Below, one piece after another: positions 52,600 to 61,540 of a stretch of DNA of 64,000 nucleotides. Source of the stretch: CAVUWL01 sp963787415 (GTDB lineage Bacteria > Actinomycetota > Thermoleophilia > Solirubrobacterales > 70-9). Position 1 is the stretch's first letter. Each line of letters starts with the position of its first letter. The notes beneath the pieces were generated by a model, which was not told the origin of the DNA, did no database searches, and worked only from the letters and a program-made list of their open reading frames with translations. The position numbers and the translations under genes are program-made. Location of the stretch: assembly GCA_963787415.1 (NCBI GenBank), contig CAWBCO010000003.1, forward strand, positions 434,001 to 498,000, in the 5' to 3' direction.

Positions 52600-53730
52600 G
52601 TGATACGGATCGCGGTCGTCTTACAAGGGGACGCCTCCAATCCGGGCGCCTGGTCGGGCGTGCCAGCGGGCGTCTCCGCCGGCCTGGCTGCGGCTGGCGT
52701 GCAGCCGGTCTCGATCGACGCGCGCCTTCCGGGATCTTCTCGCCTTGCCCGGCGGTTGGGGCTCTCCTGGGCCGAGGAGTCCGCCCACCCGCTCCTCGCC
52801 GCCGCCGGGGGCCGTCGCGCAGACCTCTCGATCCGGACCGCGGGAGGGATCGACGGCGCGGTGATGATCGGCAGCGGCTATTCGCTTGGGGGCCGCATCC
52901 CAACGGTCACATTCGAGGACATGACACTGGCTCAGGCACTGCGGCAGCCAGGCACCCCCTACAGCTCGCTGAGCGACGCCGCGGCTCGGCGCTGGCGCCA
53001 ACGGCAAGGGCGCAATTACGCGCGAAGCCGCGGCTGTTGCGTCGCCAGCCGCTGGGCGGCTCGCTCGGTCAAGGATGACTACGGGATCGAAGCCTCAAAG
53101 GTGCACGTGGTCGGCTTCGGCCACGATCCTGAGTCACAGTTGGTGAAGCGCGATTGGCAAACACCGCGCTATCTGTTTATCGGAGTCGATTGGGAGCGAA
53201 AGCGCGGTCCGGCTGTCCTTGAGGCGTTCCGGCAGGTCCGCGAGAGCTATCCCGAGGCGACCTTGGACCTGATCGGCGGACACCCACCGGTCGAGATGGC
53301 AGGCGTCAGCGGACACGGGCGTCTCTTGCTCGGTGACCGAGATGGTCGGGAGCGCCGCAGCGCCTTGCTGGCCCGGGCAACCTGCCTGGTGCTTCCCTCG
53401 ACCTATGAGCCGTTTGGCATCGCCTATCTGGATGCGGGATCGGCGGGTGTGCCGAGCATCGGCACCAGCGCCGGCGGGGCACCCGATGCGATCGGGGAGG
53501 GGGGCATCGTCGTTGACCCCGGTGAGATCGCCCCGCTCATCGAGGCGATGCTGCAGCTGGCCGATCCTGAGATCGCGCGGCGCCTCGGCGAACGTGCCTT
53601 TGCCCATTCGAGCCTCTTTACCTGGAAGGCCGTAGCCGAGCGCCTGCTGCGGGCGCTTCACCCCGCAGGGCTTGAGCTTGGCCGCTTGGCGGATTTCCTT
53701 GACCCCGGGGGAGCGCAATCTCTCAGTTAG
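52600..53730 (+). CDS. GT4-family (group 1) glycosyltransferase
   Basis: The 376-residue product (GTG start) has a two-Rossmann GT-B layout: IRIAVVLQGDASNPGAWSGV at the N-terminus, YLFIGVDWERKRGPAVLEAFRQV (about residues 190-212) at the start of the donor domain. The C-terminal motif LVLPSTYEPFGIAYLDAGSAGVPSIGTSAGGAPDAI (about residues 266-301) carries the E-x7-E donor-binding glutamates. It would add a sugar from a nucleotide donor. It is isolated from the EPS locus, so its acceptor is open. Confidence 0.82.
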   Translation: MIRIAVVLQGDASNPGAWSGVPAGVSAGLAAAGVQPVSIDARLPGSSRLARRLGLSWAEESAHPLLAAAGGRRADLSIRTAGGIDGAVMIGSGYSLGGRIPTVTFEDMTLAQALRQPGTPYSSLSDAAARRWRQRQGRNYARSRGCCVASRWAARSVKDDYGIEASKVHVVGFGHDPESQLVKRDWQTPRYLFIGVDWERKRGPAVLEAFRQVRESYPEATLDLIGGHPPVEMAGVSGHGRLLLGDRDGRERRSALLARATCLVLPSTYEPFGIAYLDAGSAGVPSIGTSAGGAPDAIGEGGIVVDPGEIAPLIEAMLQLADPEIARRLGERAFAHSSLFTWKAVAERLLRALHPAGLELGRLADFLDPGGAQSLS

Positions 53731-54213
53731 CAGCGAGCGCGGCAGACTTCACGAAGCGAAGCTAAAAACAGCGCGCGTGCAGGCACCAACCTTCGTTTGG
53801 GGGCGGCGCTGGCGCCGCGGCGAGGGCCTTGCCTGGGGTCGCCTGCGAGGTCCACCACGCCCGAGCCCGGCCTGGTTGGGAGCGCCCCGGTTGGTGCCTT
53901 CAGGCGCCTGGTCGGGAAGTCACAATTATTGGCAGCGGCCTTCCCTCTCGCTGGCAGTGGTTGCAGAGCTGCGGGAAGCCCGCGAGGGGTCGGTTGCCGA
54001 TCGAGACCTCTTTGTTCGATCGGGCCCAAGATGCCGCCCGACCAGCTAGACTCGGTCCGGCAAAACAGGGCTACGAGCCGCTGTCGAACCTTCCCGATCA
54101 CCCTCGAAATCCCGAGCGGTGGTTTGGGGTTCCGTGACTGCCCGGAGACCCTCGGACCTCGTCTGGAAGCTCGTGCTGAGCAGCTTTGGCGGGGGACAGG
54201 AAAGGACAATTCG
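53731..54213. other. Structured non-coding region with long-range inverted repeat
   Basis: About 480 bp before the desaturase. AGGCACCAACC (53781-53791) and GGTTGGTGCCT (53889-53899) are perfect 11-bp inverted repeats, with further GC-rich pairing possible between them (GGCGCTGGCGCC inside). Frames across the region are open but not protein-like. A structured RNA or leader is possible; I match it to no known family. Confidence 0.35.
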
Positions 54214-55164
54214 GTGGCTGAGCACAGTTCGGATGGCCCGCCCGCGGGTCAGGAGTACGTGGCCGGCATGCCAGCGGCGGGCAGTCTCGTTGACCGGGTT
54301 GCCAATCTCGCCGTCACGGTGATCCCGTTGGCGCTGATCGCGGTCGCGATTGAGCAGTCCTGGGGCGGCCTCTTGGTCTGGCAGGACGCCCTGATCTTCT
54401 TCGCAACGTTGATCCCGTTCGGCTTCGGGATCACGGTCGGCTTTCATCGCCTCTTCACCCATCGCTCCTTCAAAACTGGCCCCGTGATGCGCTTCGTCTG
54501 GGCGGTGCTTGGCTCGATGGCGCTCGAGGGCCCGGTGATCGAGTGGGTCTCCTATCACCGCCGCCACCACCGTTTCTCCGATGCCGAGGGCGACCCCCAC
54601 AGTCCCCATGTCGGTCATGGCAGCGGTCTGATCGGTGCGATGCGAGGTCTCTTTCACGCCCACGTCGGCTGGGTTCTGTTCAGCGATGAGCCCGCCGAGG
54701 AAACGCGCTACGCGCCCGATCTGATCGCCGATCCGGTGGTCCGCTTCGTCGATCGCACCTTCATCCTCTGGGCGGTGCTCGGGCTGGCCATCCCCTTCGG
54801 ACTCGGCTACGCCCTGACCGGCACCCTGATCGGCGGCCTCCTCGGCCTGCTCTGGGGCGGGGCGGTACGGATCTTCTTTTTGCACCACATCACCTTTTGC
54901 ATCAACTCCCTCTGTCATTTCTTCGGCAGCCGCGACTTCGATACGGCTGATGAGTCACGCAATCTCGCCTGGCTGGCGCCCTTTACATTCGGTGAGGCCT
55001 GGCACAACAACCACCATGCCTTTCCGACCTCGGCCCGCCACGGCCTCGGACGCTTCGAGCTCGATCCCTCCGCGATCCTGATCTCATTGATGGAGCGGGT
55101 TGGGTTGGTCTGGGACGTGGTGCGGATCGATCCCGAGCGGCTCGCCGCAAAGGCAATCGCCTAG
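54214..55164 (+). CDS. Acyl-CoA / fatty acid delta-9-type desaturase
   Basis: The GTG at 54214 (VAEHSSDGPPAG) gives 316 residues; the open extension to 53797 is not protein-like. The three histidine boxes of membrane di-iron desaturases are present: HRLFTH (about residues 82-87), HRRHH (about residues 120-124) and HNNHH (about residues 268-272), with four hydrophobic helices. The enzyme introduces a cis double bond into fatty acyl chains and needs an electron donor. Its end is 10 bp before the next start, so the pair may be co-transcribed. Confidence 0.87.
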   Translation: MAEHSSDGPPAGQEYVAGMPAAGSLVDRVANLAVTVIPLALIAVAIEQSWGGLLVWQDALIFFATLIPFGFGITVGFHRLFTHRSFKTGPVMRFVWAVLGSMALEGPVIEWVSYHRRHHRFSDAEGDPHSPHVGHGSGLIGAMRGLFHAHVGWVLFSDEPAEETRYAPDLIADPVVRFVDRTFILWAVLGLAIPFGLGYALTGTLIGGLLGLLWGGAVRIFFLHHITFCINSLCHFFGSRDFDTADESRNLAWLAPFTFGEAWHNNHHAFPTSARHGLGRFELDPSAILISLMERVGLVWDVVRIDPERLAAKAIA

Positions 55165-55174
55165 GTCAAGCGCT

Positions 55175-56026
55175 TTGCTTGCGCTCGGCATCGCCGCTGC
55201 CGCCGCCGCCTCTGTCGCCTTCAACGTCGGCATCATCTTGCAGGCTGCCGATGCCCGTCGCGAGCCGGCTGCGGAGGGGCTGCGGCTATCGCTGATCGCT
55301 CACCTCGCCCACCGACGCCGCTGGATCGCTGGGTTTCTATTGGGCGGCGTTGGCTTTGGGCTACAGGTGCTCGCCCTCTCCCTGGCGCCCTTTGTGGTGG
55401 TGCAGCCGGTGCTCGCCGCGGGCCTTTTGCTGGTCCTCTACCTCGGCGTGCGGATGCTCGGCGAGCGTGTTGGGCGGGCCGAGGTCGCGGGTGTGCTCGG
55501 GATCACCGCTGGGATTGGGCTTTTGGCCTGGGGGACTCCGAGCGGAACCGAGACGGTCAGTAGCGGCGCCGCCGTCGGGGCGGTGATGGCGGTGATGACC
55601 CTGGTCTCACTGATCCCCTTTGCCCTGCGCGGACGGGGACGCCTTGACTCCGCCAATTTCGTCATCATCGCCTCCGCGCTTGCCTACGGAGCGAGCAACA
55701 TCGCGACCAAGCTGGTCAGCGATCAGATCGACTCCGGGCTGTGGCTGGCGGCAGCCCTTTGCCTTGGTCTTGCGGCCCTCACCGGCCTGGCTGCGCTTAC
55801 CACCGAGATGACCGCCCTGCAACGGCGCCCGGCGAGCTTCGTCGTGCCGCTCTCCTTCGCGGTGCAGACCTTCGTCCCGGTGATCTTGGAGCCGATCTAT
55901 TTGAGCGAGCGTTGGGGTACCGCGGCGCTTGACGGTGCGCCGCTGATCGCCGGTCTGGTGCTGGTCGGCCTGGGAGCCGTCGCGGTGGCGAAGACCCGTG
56001 CGGTCAGCACGCTGATCGCCGGCTGA
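55175..56026 (+). CDS. DMT-superfamily / NIPA-like multi-pass membrane protein
   Basis: A TTG at 55175 (LLALGIAAAAAASVAFNVGI) gives 283 residues with nine or ten membrane segments. QAADARREPAAEGLRLSLIAHLAHRRRWIAGFLLGGVGFGLQ and FVVVQPVLAAGLLLVLYLGVRMLGER are typical of the NIPA/EamA type; a second half repeats the fold (ASALAYGASNIATKL, FAVQTFVPVILEPIYLSERW). Substrate not predictable; NIPA proteins are described as magnesium transporters, other DMT members export metabolites. Confidence 0.65.
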   Translation: MLALGIAAAAAASVAFNVGIILQAADARREPAAEGLRLSLIAHLAHRRRWIAGFLLGGVGFGLQVLALSLAPFVVVQPVLAAGLLLVLYLGVRMLGERVGRAEVAGVLGITAGIGLLAWGTPSGTETVSSGAAVGAVMAVMTLVSLIPFALRGRGRLDSANFVIIASALAYGASNIATKLVSDQIDSGLWLAAALCLGLAALTGLAALTTEMTALQRRPASFVVPLSFAVQTFVPVILEPIYLSERWGTAALDGAPLIAGLVLVGLGAVAVAKTRAVSTLIAG

Positions 56027-56046
56027 GGGCGATATAACCCGCTGCC

Positions 56047-56412
56047 TTGAGCGATCAGGTGCCAGCCGAACAGGCGGTCGATGCGACGCGGCGTACCCTG
56101 CTTGCAAGCGAACGCACCGAGTTGGCGTGGTGGCGCACCGGGCTGACCGCTCTGGCGGTGGCGCTGGCGGTGGGGAGGGTCATTCCGGGGCTCGACCGGA
56201 ACGCCGCTCGTTGGCCCTATGACATCGCGGGGGTCTGCTTCGCGCTCTACGGCGTCGCCGTGATCGCCTACGGCAGCCTGCGCCGGACAAAGGTTGAGAG
56301 GGCGCTGGCGCAGGGTCTTTTTCCTGAGACGCCGCGCTACGTCCACGGCGCCCTGGTAATCGGCGGCATTGCGCTTGGCCTTTTGACCGTCCTTTTGATC
56401 GTGATCGATTAG
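56047..56412 (+). CDS. DUF202 (YidH-like) membrane protein
   Basis: The 121-residue product (TTG start) begins with the family signature TRRTLLASERTELAWWRTGLTALAVALAVG (about residues 14-43), followed by two more helices (YDIAGVCFALYGVAVIAYGSL, GALVIGGIALGLLTVLLIVI). Small three-helix membrane proteins of this family have no established function. It follows the DMT-like gene by 20 bp. Confidence 0.8.
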   Translation: MSDQVPAEQAVDATRRTLLASERTELAWWRTGLTALAVALAVGRVIPGLDRNAARWPYDIAGVCFALYGVAVIAYGSLRRTKVERALAQGLFPETPRYVHGALVIGGIALGLLTVLLIVID

Positions 56413-56629
56413 CTCGGTTGCTGCCGGCGCTACTGCTCGGTGTAATCGCGCCGCAGGGCGGCGCGCTCGGCTTTGCCTCGGGCGTCCAGCTCCCGCTTCT
56501 CTTTGCGGATTTCACGATCAGATCAAGGTATCGCGGGGCTCAGTCGCCAGTTGGGCTGGGCCGGGCGCGGGTCGCTCGACCGGGCGCCAGGTAGTTGGTC
56601 AGTTTGACCCACTACCCGGGGCGAGGGGG
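56413..56629. other. Convergent intergenic region
   Basis: 217 bp between the rightward DUF202 gene and the leftward small gene. The remnants of frames are shadow-like. No T-tract terminator was seen. Confidence 0.3.
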
Positions 56630-56923
56630 CTACTCGGCCGCCAACAGGGTGTGCCAGGAGGGGAGCAGGGGGAGGTCATAGATCCCGATCACGCTTGCTC
56701 GAGCGGCCTCGATCTCCTCGCTGTACCAGTAGCGCTCGAAGTCCGCACGGACCTCCCAGAGCGCGGTCTGCTGGAAGGCGAGCGGATCATCGATCGAGCG
56801 GATCAGCGACCAGCTGAGGGCGCCGAAGGCCGGCATCCGCGCCGCCGCCGGTTCCCACAGGTCAAGCCAACGGTCGGCCCGGAAGGGGGCGATGTGCCAA
56901 TCGAGTGTGCAGACCTCAGCCAT
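56630..56923 (-). CDS. Small conserved hypothetical protein downstream of ccr
   Basis: The ATG at 56923 (MAEVCTLDWHIAPFRADRWL) gives 97 residues: RMPAFGALSWSLIRSIDDPLAFQQTALWEVRADFERYWYSEEIEAARASVIG. The composition and beta-alpha-beta pattern are like a dimeric alpha-beta barrel (ABM-type) protein, which is a guess. It follows the ccr stop by 4 bp and so shares its transcript. The upstream frame is open to 57070 but overlaps ccr. Confidence 0.55.
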   Translation of the reverse strand: MAEVCTLDWHIAPFRADRWLDLWEPAAARMPAFGALSWSLIRSIDDPLAFQQTALWEVRADFERYWYSEEIEAARASVIGIYDLPLLPSWHTLLAAE

Positions 56924-56927
56924 CTGA

Positions 56928-58190
56928 TTAGGCTCCAACCTCGGCCCGGATCGCGCCGGGACCGTCCTTGACCTTGCCCTCGTCCTCGGATTCGGCCCCG
57001 ACCAGGATCGAGATCTTGCCCAGGTGTTTGTTTTCGTGCAGTAGCTGGTGGGCTGTGGGAACCCCGTCAAAGCCCATCGTTTTCCAGAGCACCGGGCGGA
57101 TCGCGCCGGCGGCCATCAGCTTGTTGGCCCGCATGCACTCATAGGCATTGGCGAAGTGCGATCCGATGATCTGCTTCTGGCGCATCCACAGGTAGCGGAC
57201 GTCGAAGTCGAGCTGAAAGCCCGAGGTGGCGCCGCAGATCACGACTTTGCCAAACGTTTTGACGAGGAAGACCGAGGTCGGAAAGGTCGCCTGCCCGACG
57301 TGCTCAAAGACGATGTCGGGAGCATCGCCAAGGATCTCTTTGACCCGCTTGGCAAAGTCGCGTGAGGCCTTGAAGCGCTCCTTCTCAGCGCCGGGGTCGG
57401 CGAGGTTCTCGGGGGTCCTCATCATCTCGGCGAACTCGCCGCGATTGATGTAGTCAACCGCGCCCAGCGCCTTGACCAGCTCGCCCTTCTCATCAGAGGA
57501 GACGACGCCAACCGCTTCGGCGCCGGCCGCCGCGCAGAGCTGGGTGGCAAAGACGCCGAGCCCGCCGGCGGCACCCCAGATCAGCACCTTGTGGCCGGCC
57601 TGCAGCTTGCACTGATCGATCAGCATCCGGTAGGCGGTGAAGTAGGTCAGCCCGTAGGCCGAGGACTCCGCCCAGCTCAGGTTTTGGGGGCGGGGGAGGA
57701 GCTGCTGGGCCTGGACCTTGGTGAACTGGGCGAAGGAGCCCCAGGTCGTCTCATAGCCCCAGATCCTTTGGCTGGGAGCCGCGAGCGGGTCGAGGCCGTG
57801 GACCTCGACATCCTCATAGGAGGCCTGGTTACAGTGGATCACGACCTCATCTCCCGGAGCCCAGCGGGTGACTCCGTCGCCGACCTTCCAGACGATGCCC
57901 GAGGCATCGGAGCCGCCGATGTGATGTCCGTAGGTGGGGTGATCGCCGTAGCCGAAGACCGAGACCGGCTTGCCGAGCGCCGCCCAGACGTTATTGAAGT
58001 TGACCCCGGCGGCCATCACCCGCACGATCACCTCAAAGGCGCCGGGCTCGGGGACCTCGATCTGCTCAAGCTGGAAGGCATCGATCGGCTCGCCCTCGCG
58101 CTCCTTGCGGATCACCCAGGCCGCCATCGTCTCGGGCAGGCTTCCGGGCGCTACGTCTAGCTTCGAGACTGCGCTGGTGTCAACGGCCAA
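56928..58190 (-). CDS. ccr: Crotonyl-CoA carboxylase/reductase
   Basis: The 420-residue MDR-type protein shows AAGVNFNNVWAALGKPVSVF, GSDASGIVWKVGDGVTRWAPGDEVVIHC, SYEDVEVHGLDPLAAPSQRIWGYETTWGSFAQFTKV and the NADPH-binding KVLIWGAAGGLGVFATQLCAA. FAEMMRTPENLADPGAEKERFKASRDFAKRVKEIL and the ending with VLWKTMGFDGVPTAHQLLHENKHLGKISILV are specific to crotonyl-CoA carboxylase/reductase. Reaction: crotonyl-CoA + CO2 + NADPH to ethylmalonyl-CoA, for the ethylmalonyl-CoA pathway or polyketide extender units. No other pathway gene is in the window. Confidence 0.9.
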   Translation of the reverse strand: MAVDTSAVSKLDVAPGSLPETMAAWVIRKEREGEPIDAFQLEQIEVPEPGAFEVIVRVMAAGVNFNNVWAALGKPVSVFGYGDHPTYGHHIGGSDASGIVWKVGDGVTRWAPGDEVVIHCNQASYEDVEVHGLDPLAAPSQRIWGYETTWGSFAQFTKVQAQQLLPRPQNLSWAESSAYGLTYFTAYRMLIDQCKLQAGHKVLIWGAAGGLGVFATQLCAAAGAEAVGVVSSDEKGELVKALGAVDYINRGEFAEMMRTPENLADPGAEKERFKASRDFAKRVKEILGDAPDIVFEHVGQATFPTSVFLVKTFGKVVICGATSGFQLDFDVRYLWMRQKQIIGSHFANAYECMRANKLMAAGAIRPVLWKTMGFDGVPTAHQLLHENKHLGKISILVGAESEDEGKVKDGPGAIRAEVGA

Positions 58191-58263
58191 CTGGGCTCCT
58201 CCGCGGGGTCGGGAACGGGCGGGCGGCGAATCCTAGTCAGATCAGAGCAGCTTCTCTTCGCGC

Positions 58264-59484
58264 TCAGGCCGATTCGGCCTCAACCCGGGCGGGAAGCCCA
58301 CGCACCGAGCCGTTGCGATCTGAGCCGAGCTCGATCTCGGCCAGCTCCTCGGCGATCAGGCTCCGCACGCTTTGATCGATCGGCGCCGGAACCTCGCTCT
58401 CCTCGCCGCTTGCCGCGCCGAGCTCCTGGAAGCGGCGCATCTGGGGCAAGACCCGACTCTCCAGGGAGCCGACCGCCTCGTTATAGGCGTTGGCCGCGGA
58501 GCTGAGCTGGCGCCCCGCCTTTGAAAAGTGGCGCAGGAAGACCCCCATCCGCGCGTAGAGGTCGCGGGCGGCGTTGGCGATCTCCTGGGCCTCCTCGGCG
58601 ATCCGCTCCTGGCGCCAGCCGAGCTCGATCGTGCGCAACAGCCCGACCAGGGTGGTCGGGGTGGCGATCAGCACCTTCTGCTCCAGGGCGTAGTCATAAA
58701 GCGATGGTTCGGCCTCAAAAGCCGCGTGCAGGGCGGCCTCTGAGGGCATGAAGCAAACGACGAAGTCGGGACTCTCACCACTTGCGAACTGGTCCTGGTA
58801 GCGCTTGGAGGCGAGTTTGGTGATGTGCTCGCGCGCCTGGCGGGCGTGGCGCAAAAGCTCGCCGCGCCGGCTCGCCTCATCCTCAGACTCAAGCACCTCA
58901 AGGTAGGCGTCCAGTGGGACCTTTGAGTCGATCACGACCCGGCGAGCGCCGGGCAGCATGACCACCGCGTCGGGGCGCAGCAAGGTCTCATCGCCGCGCA
59001 TCGATTGCTGCAGCTCAAAGTCGACGTGCTCGGTCATTCCGGCGATCTCCACGCAGCGCTTGAGCTGTACCTCCCCCCACTTACCGCGGGTGTGGGGTTG
59101 GCGCAGGGCCTTGACCAGGGTGCCGGTCTGGGTGCCCAGGTCACTGAGGCCGATCTTCATCTCACCGAGCAGGGTCTGCACCGCCCCATCGGCGCTGCGC
59201 CGATCCTTGCCAAGGCTTGAGACCTCGCGCTCGATCCGCTTCAGGTTCTCCCCGATCGGCTCGGTCAGGCGCCGGAACTCGGCCTCGCGCTTTCCGAGCG
59301 CCGCCTCTGAGGCCTCGCGATCGGCGTCGCGCAGCTCACGGTTGGTCGCCAGCAGATCCGAGAGCGCATCCTGGGTCGCCGCCCGCACCGTGTCTCCCAG
59401 CTCTGGCTCCTCGCGCCTTGAGGCGAACAGGTATAGGCACGCGGCTGCGAGCAAAACCACTGCGATGGCCAAGGCCGGGATCAT
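58264..59484 (-). CDS. rmuC: RmuC-family DNA recombination protein
   Basis: I chose the ATG at 59484 (MIPALAIAVVLLAAACLYLF), which makes an N-terminal membrane anchor the start. A coiled coil follows (LLATNRELRDADREASEAAL, FRRLTEPIGENLKRIEREVSSL), then the RmuC nuclease-like core: LVKALRQPHTRGKWGEVQLKRCVEIAGM, RPDAVVMLPGARRVVIDSKVPLDAYL, PDFVVCFMPSEAALHAAFEAEP, KVLIATPTTLVGLLRTIELGW. The D...DSK spacing fits the PD-(D/E)xK-type fold. Role from the family: limits rearrangements at inverted repeats. Confidence 0.88.
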   Translation of the reverse strand: MIPALAIAVVLLAAACLYLFASRREEPELGDTVRAATQDALSDLLATNRELRDADREASEAALGKREAEFRRLTEPIGENLKRIEREVSSLGKDRRSADGAVQTLLGEMKIGLSDLGTQTGTLVKALRQPHTRGKWGEVQLKRCVEIAGMTEHVDFELQQSMRGDETLLRPDAVVMLPGARRVVIDSKVPLDAYLEVLESEDEASRRGELLRHARQAREHITKLASKRYQDQFASGESPDFVVCFMPSEAALHAAFEAEPSLYDYALEQKVLIATPTTLVGLLRTIELGWRQERIAEEAQEIANAARDLYARMGVFLRHFSKAGRQLSSAANAYNEAVGSLESRVLPQMRRFQELGAASGEESEVPAPIDQSVRSLIAEELAEIELGSDRNGSVRGLPARVEAESA

Positions 59485-59648
59485 CAAGGCACCGATCGTG
59501 ACGCACCGATCAGACGCCACCCCGCTCTGGGGGGTCTAAGTGCTGAGGACCTCCGGCAGCGCTGGTCGCGACCGGATCCCGGTCCTTGATTGGCTCGCTG
59601 AGAAGCCTGGACCCGGCTCGGGGTGCCTGAATCAGCTGATTGTTGAGT

Positions 59649-59667
59649 AAGTGAATTGACCTCACTT
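59649..59667. promoter_or_regulatory. Dyad AAGTGA-N7-TCACTT upstream of the secreted gene
   Basis: AAGTGA (59649-59654) and TCACTT (59662-59667) form a perfect dyad in an AT-rich stretch about 100 bp upstream of the next start. This could be an operator; the small size makes chance possible. Confidence 0.3.
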
Positions 59668-59766
59668 TTGCTGCTAGCTTGCGCTAGGTGGGATCGGCCG
59701 GCGCTCTCCTTCGGCGGGCTGCGTATTGAACTCAGGTCACCAGAGCAACAACGAGAAAGGCCCTTT

Positions 59767-61407
59767 ATGCCCTCCGCAAGCCAGCCATCCCAGCTCTCCC
59801 GACGCTTGGGGTCGGCGCTGCCTTTCGGATTTGCAAAGCGCGCCGCGCTCTTCACCGGCTTGATCTGGATCTTTGCACTGGCGGCGGGGGCTTCAACTGC
59901 TGCCGCCAAGGACCTTTTCGTCCTTGACTCCCAGGCCGCCTCACCGGGCAACGTGGTCGAGGATGGCTCCGGCAGCGCCTACGTGGGCTGGATCCATAAG
60001 TCCGGCAGCGCCACCATTCCGGACCCGCCGATGTTTTGCAAAGTCCCGGCTGGCGGCACCTGCACCAATCCGATCACGCTGCCAATTCCGGGGGCAACCA
60101 GCACCCTTGATGAAGTCGATGGGGTCTTCCCGGTCCTCGGCGCTGGCAGTACGGTCTACGTTGTCGCTCCGCGTTATGACGACAACGTTGTGGTTGTCTG
60201 GACCTCGACCAACGGCGGAGAAAGCTTCAACGCCGGGACGATCGATCCGAAAGGCTACTCGGGCAAGACCGACCCCTCCAACGCGCTGCTCTCTGGTAAG
60301 AACCTGCTGATCGGTGCGACCAATCCCGGCGCGGGGTTCAGCTCGACACCCGCCGAAGCTGGAGGTCTGGAAAAAGGTTTCGAATTCGAATTTCCCGGGG
60401 AAGGTGGGGTGGGGGGATCCGATCTGGGAACCAACGGCGCCGGCAACCTGGTCGATACCTACTGGAATCTCTCGACAGAGACCGTCCCCGATCGCACCCT
60501 GCACTTTTACCGCTACAGCGGCAAAGGGTCAGTCGATGAAGAAAAAAACTGGGAAGGTCCATTCCTCGTTGGTAACGGCGAAGAACCAAGGGTGACCAGC
60601 GGTGCCGGGGGCCTCTTCATGGCCTCCCTTGACTACGGGGGCGCAAGCACCGAAGCGAACACGCTTGAGGTTCGCGAGTACGGCGGGACGGAATTTGGCC
60701 CTCCGCAAACACTTACGAGCACGAGCGCTGCCGGTCTCTTTGAGGCGGGATCGATCGCCGAGTCTCCAGATGGCAGCCACGTTGCGCTCGTCTGGCCCGC
60801 CACCAGCGGTAGGAATCCGGTGATGGATCTATTCACCTCTTCCAACAGCGGGGCAAGCTTCGGCGCCGCCAGCGATATCGCTCCGATCGGCAACAGCTAT
60901 GGCGATGACAACAACGAGGTGGCGATCGGTAACAACGGCCAGGGTTGGCTCACCTACCTCGATGAAGGTGGGCTGCACCTCGGCGATCTCAACCCGAGCA
61001 CCGCCGGGCCGACCCCGACCCCAACCCCAACCCCGACGAGACCGCCGACCTACACGGGGAAAACGCACACGACCAGCACCGCGGTTGGGAGCAACTTCTT
61101 GACCCTCAAGGTTCCCGGTGAGTGCCTGCAGGCCCTGCAGCCCTTCTACGTCGGAGTCGGGAAGAAGGCGAGGCACAAAATCGCCAAGGCGCTGCGCTCG
61201 AAGATGAAGGTGGCAAAGGTCACCTTCTCCTTCGACGGACAGAAGAAGACCCTGAAGAAGAAGCCCTTCCGCTGGCTGATCACCCCTGGTGCGCTGACCC
61301 CGGGCAAGAAATACACGGTCAAGGCCCGGGTTACCGCTTTGGTCAAAAAGAACGGCCACACAAAGCGGGTGATCAAGACCCTCAAGGGTCAGGTCTCGGT
61401 CTGCTGA
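59767..61407 (+). CDS. Secreted BNR/sialidase-like beta-propeller protein with basic C-terminal domain
   Basis: I chose the ATG at 59767, preceded by GAGAAAGG. The 546-residue product has a signal segment (AALFTGLIWIFALAAGASTAAA) and then repeats of BNR type: VVVWTSTNGGESFNAGTI and MDLFTSSNSGASFGAASDI. A TPTPTPTPT linker near residues 416-430 leads to a lysine-rich Ig-like C-terminus (KKARHKIAKALRSKMKVAKV, KYTVKARVTALVKKNGHTKR) ending in cysteine. The sialidase Asp-box pattern is present but catalytic arginines were not checked, so an adhesive or binding role is equally possible. Confidence 0.65.
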   Translation: MPSASQPSQLSRRLGSALPFGFAKRAALFTGLIWIFALAAGASTAAAKDLFVLDSQAASPGNVVEDGSGSAYVGWIHKSGSATIPDPPMFCKVPAGGTCTNPITLPIPGATSTLDEVDGVFPVLGAGSTVYVVAPRYDDNVVVVWTSTNGGESFNAGTIDPKGYSGKTDPSNALLSGKNLLIGATNPGAGFSSTPAEAGGLEKGFEFEFPGEGGVGGSDLGTNGAGNLVDTYWNLSTETVPDRTLHFYRYSGKGSVDEEKNWEGPFLVGNGEEPRVTSGAGGLFMASLDYGGASTEANTLEVREYGGTEFGPPQTLTSTSAAGLFEAGSIAESPDGSHVALVWPATSGRNPVMDLFTSSNSGASFGAASDIAPIGNSYGDDNNEVAIGNNGQGWLTYLDEGGLHLGDLNPSTAGPTPTPTPTPTRPPTYTGKTHTTSTAVGSNFLTLKVPGECLQALQPFYVGVGKKARHKIAKALRSKMKVAKVTFSFDGQKKTLKKKPFRWLITPGALTPGKKYTVKARVTALVKKNGHTKRVIKTLKGQVSVC

Positions 61408-61498
61408 GGGTCGGGCCCAGCGAGGTCGGCGCTTGACGGAGCGCTCGCCTCGCTCAGCGCCTTGATCCCGGCATCGGTGCGGTCACTGGGCCCCTGCA

Positions 61499-61525
61499 GG
61501 GGTAGCGTGCGAGCCTAGCTACCCC
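61499..61525. terminator. Hairpin between convergent genes
   Basis: GGGGTAGC (61499-61506) and GCTACCCC (61518-61525) form a perfect 8-bp stem with an 11-nt loop between the two convergent stops. There is no T tract, so it may act in both directions as a weak terminator or only stabilise transcript ends. Confidence 0.4.
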
Positions 61526-61540
61526 GCTCCGCAGGCCCTA

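Noticed and set aside
53797..54213. N-terminal extension of the desaturase frame
   Set aside because: The 139 extra residues are arginine/proline-rich without domain character. The GTG at 54214 gives the normal desaturase length.
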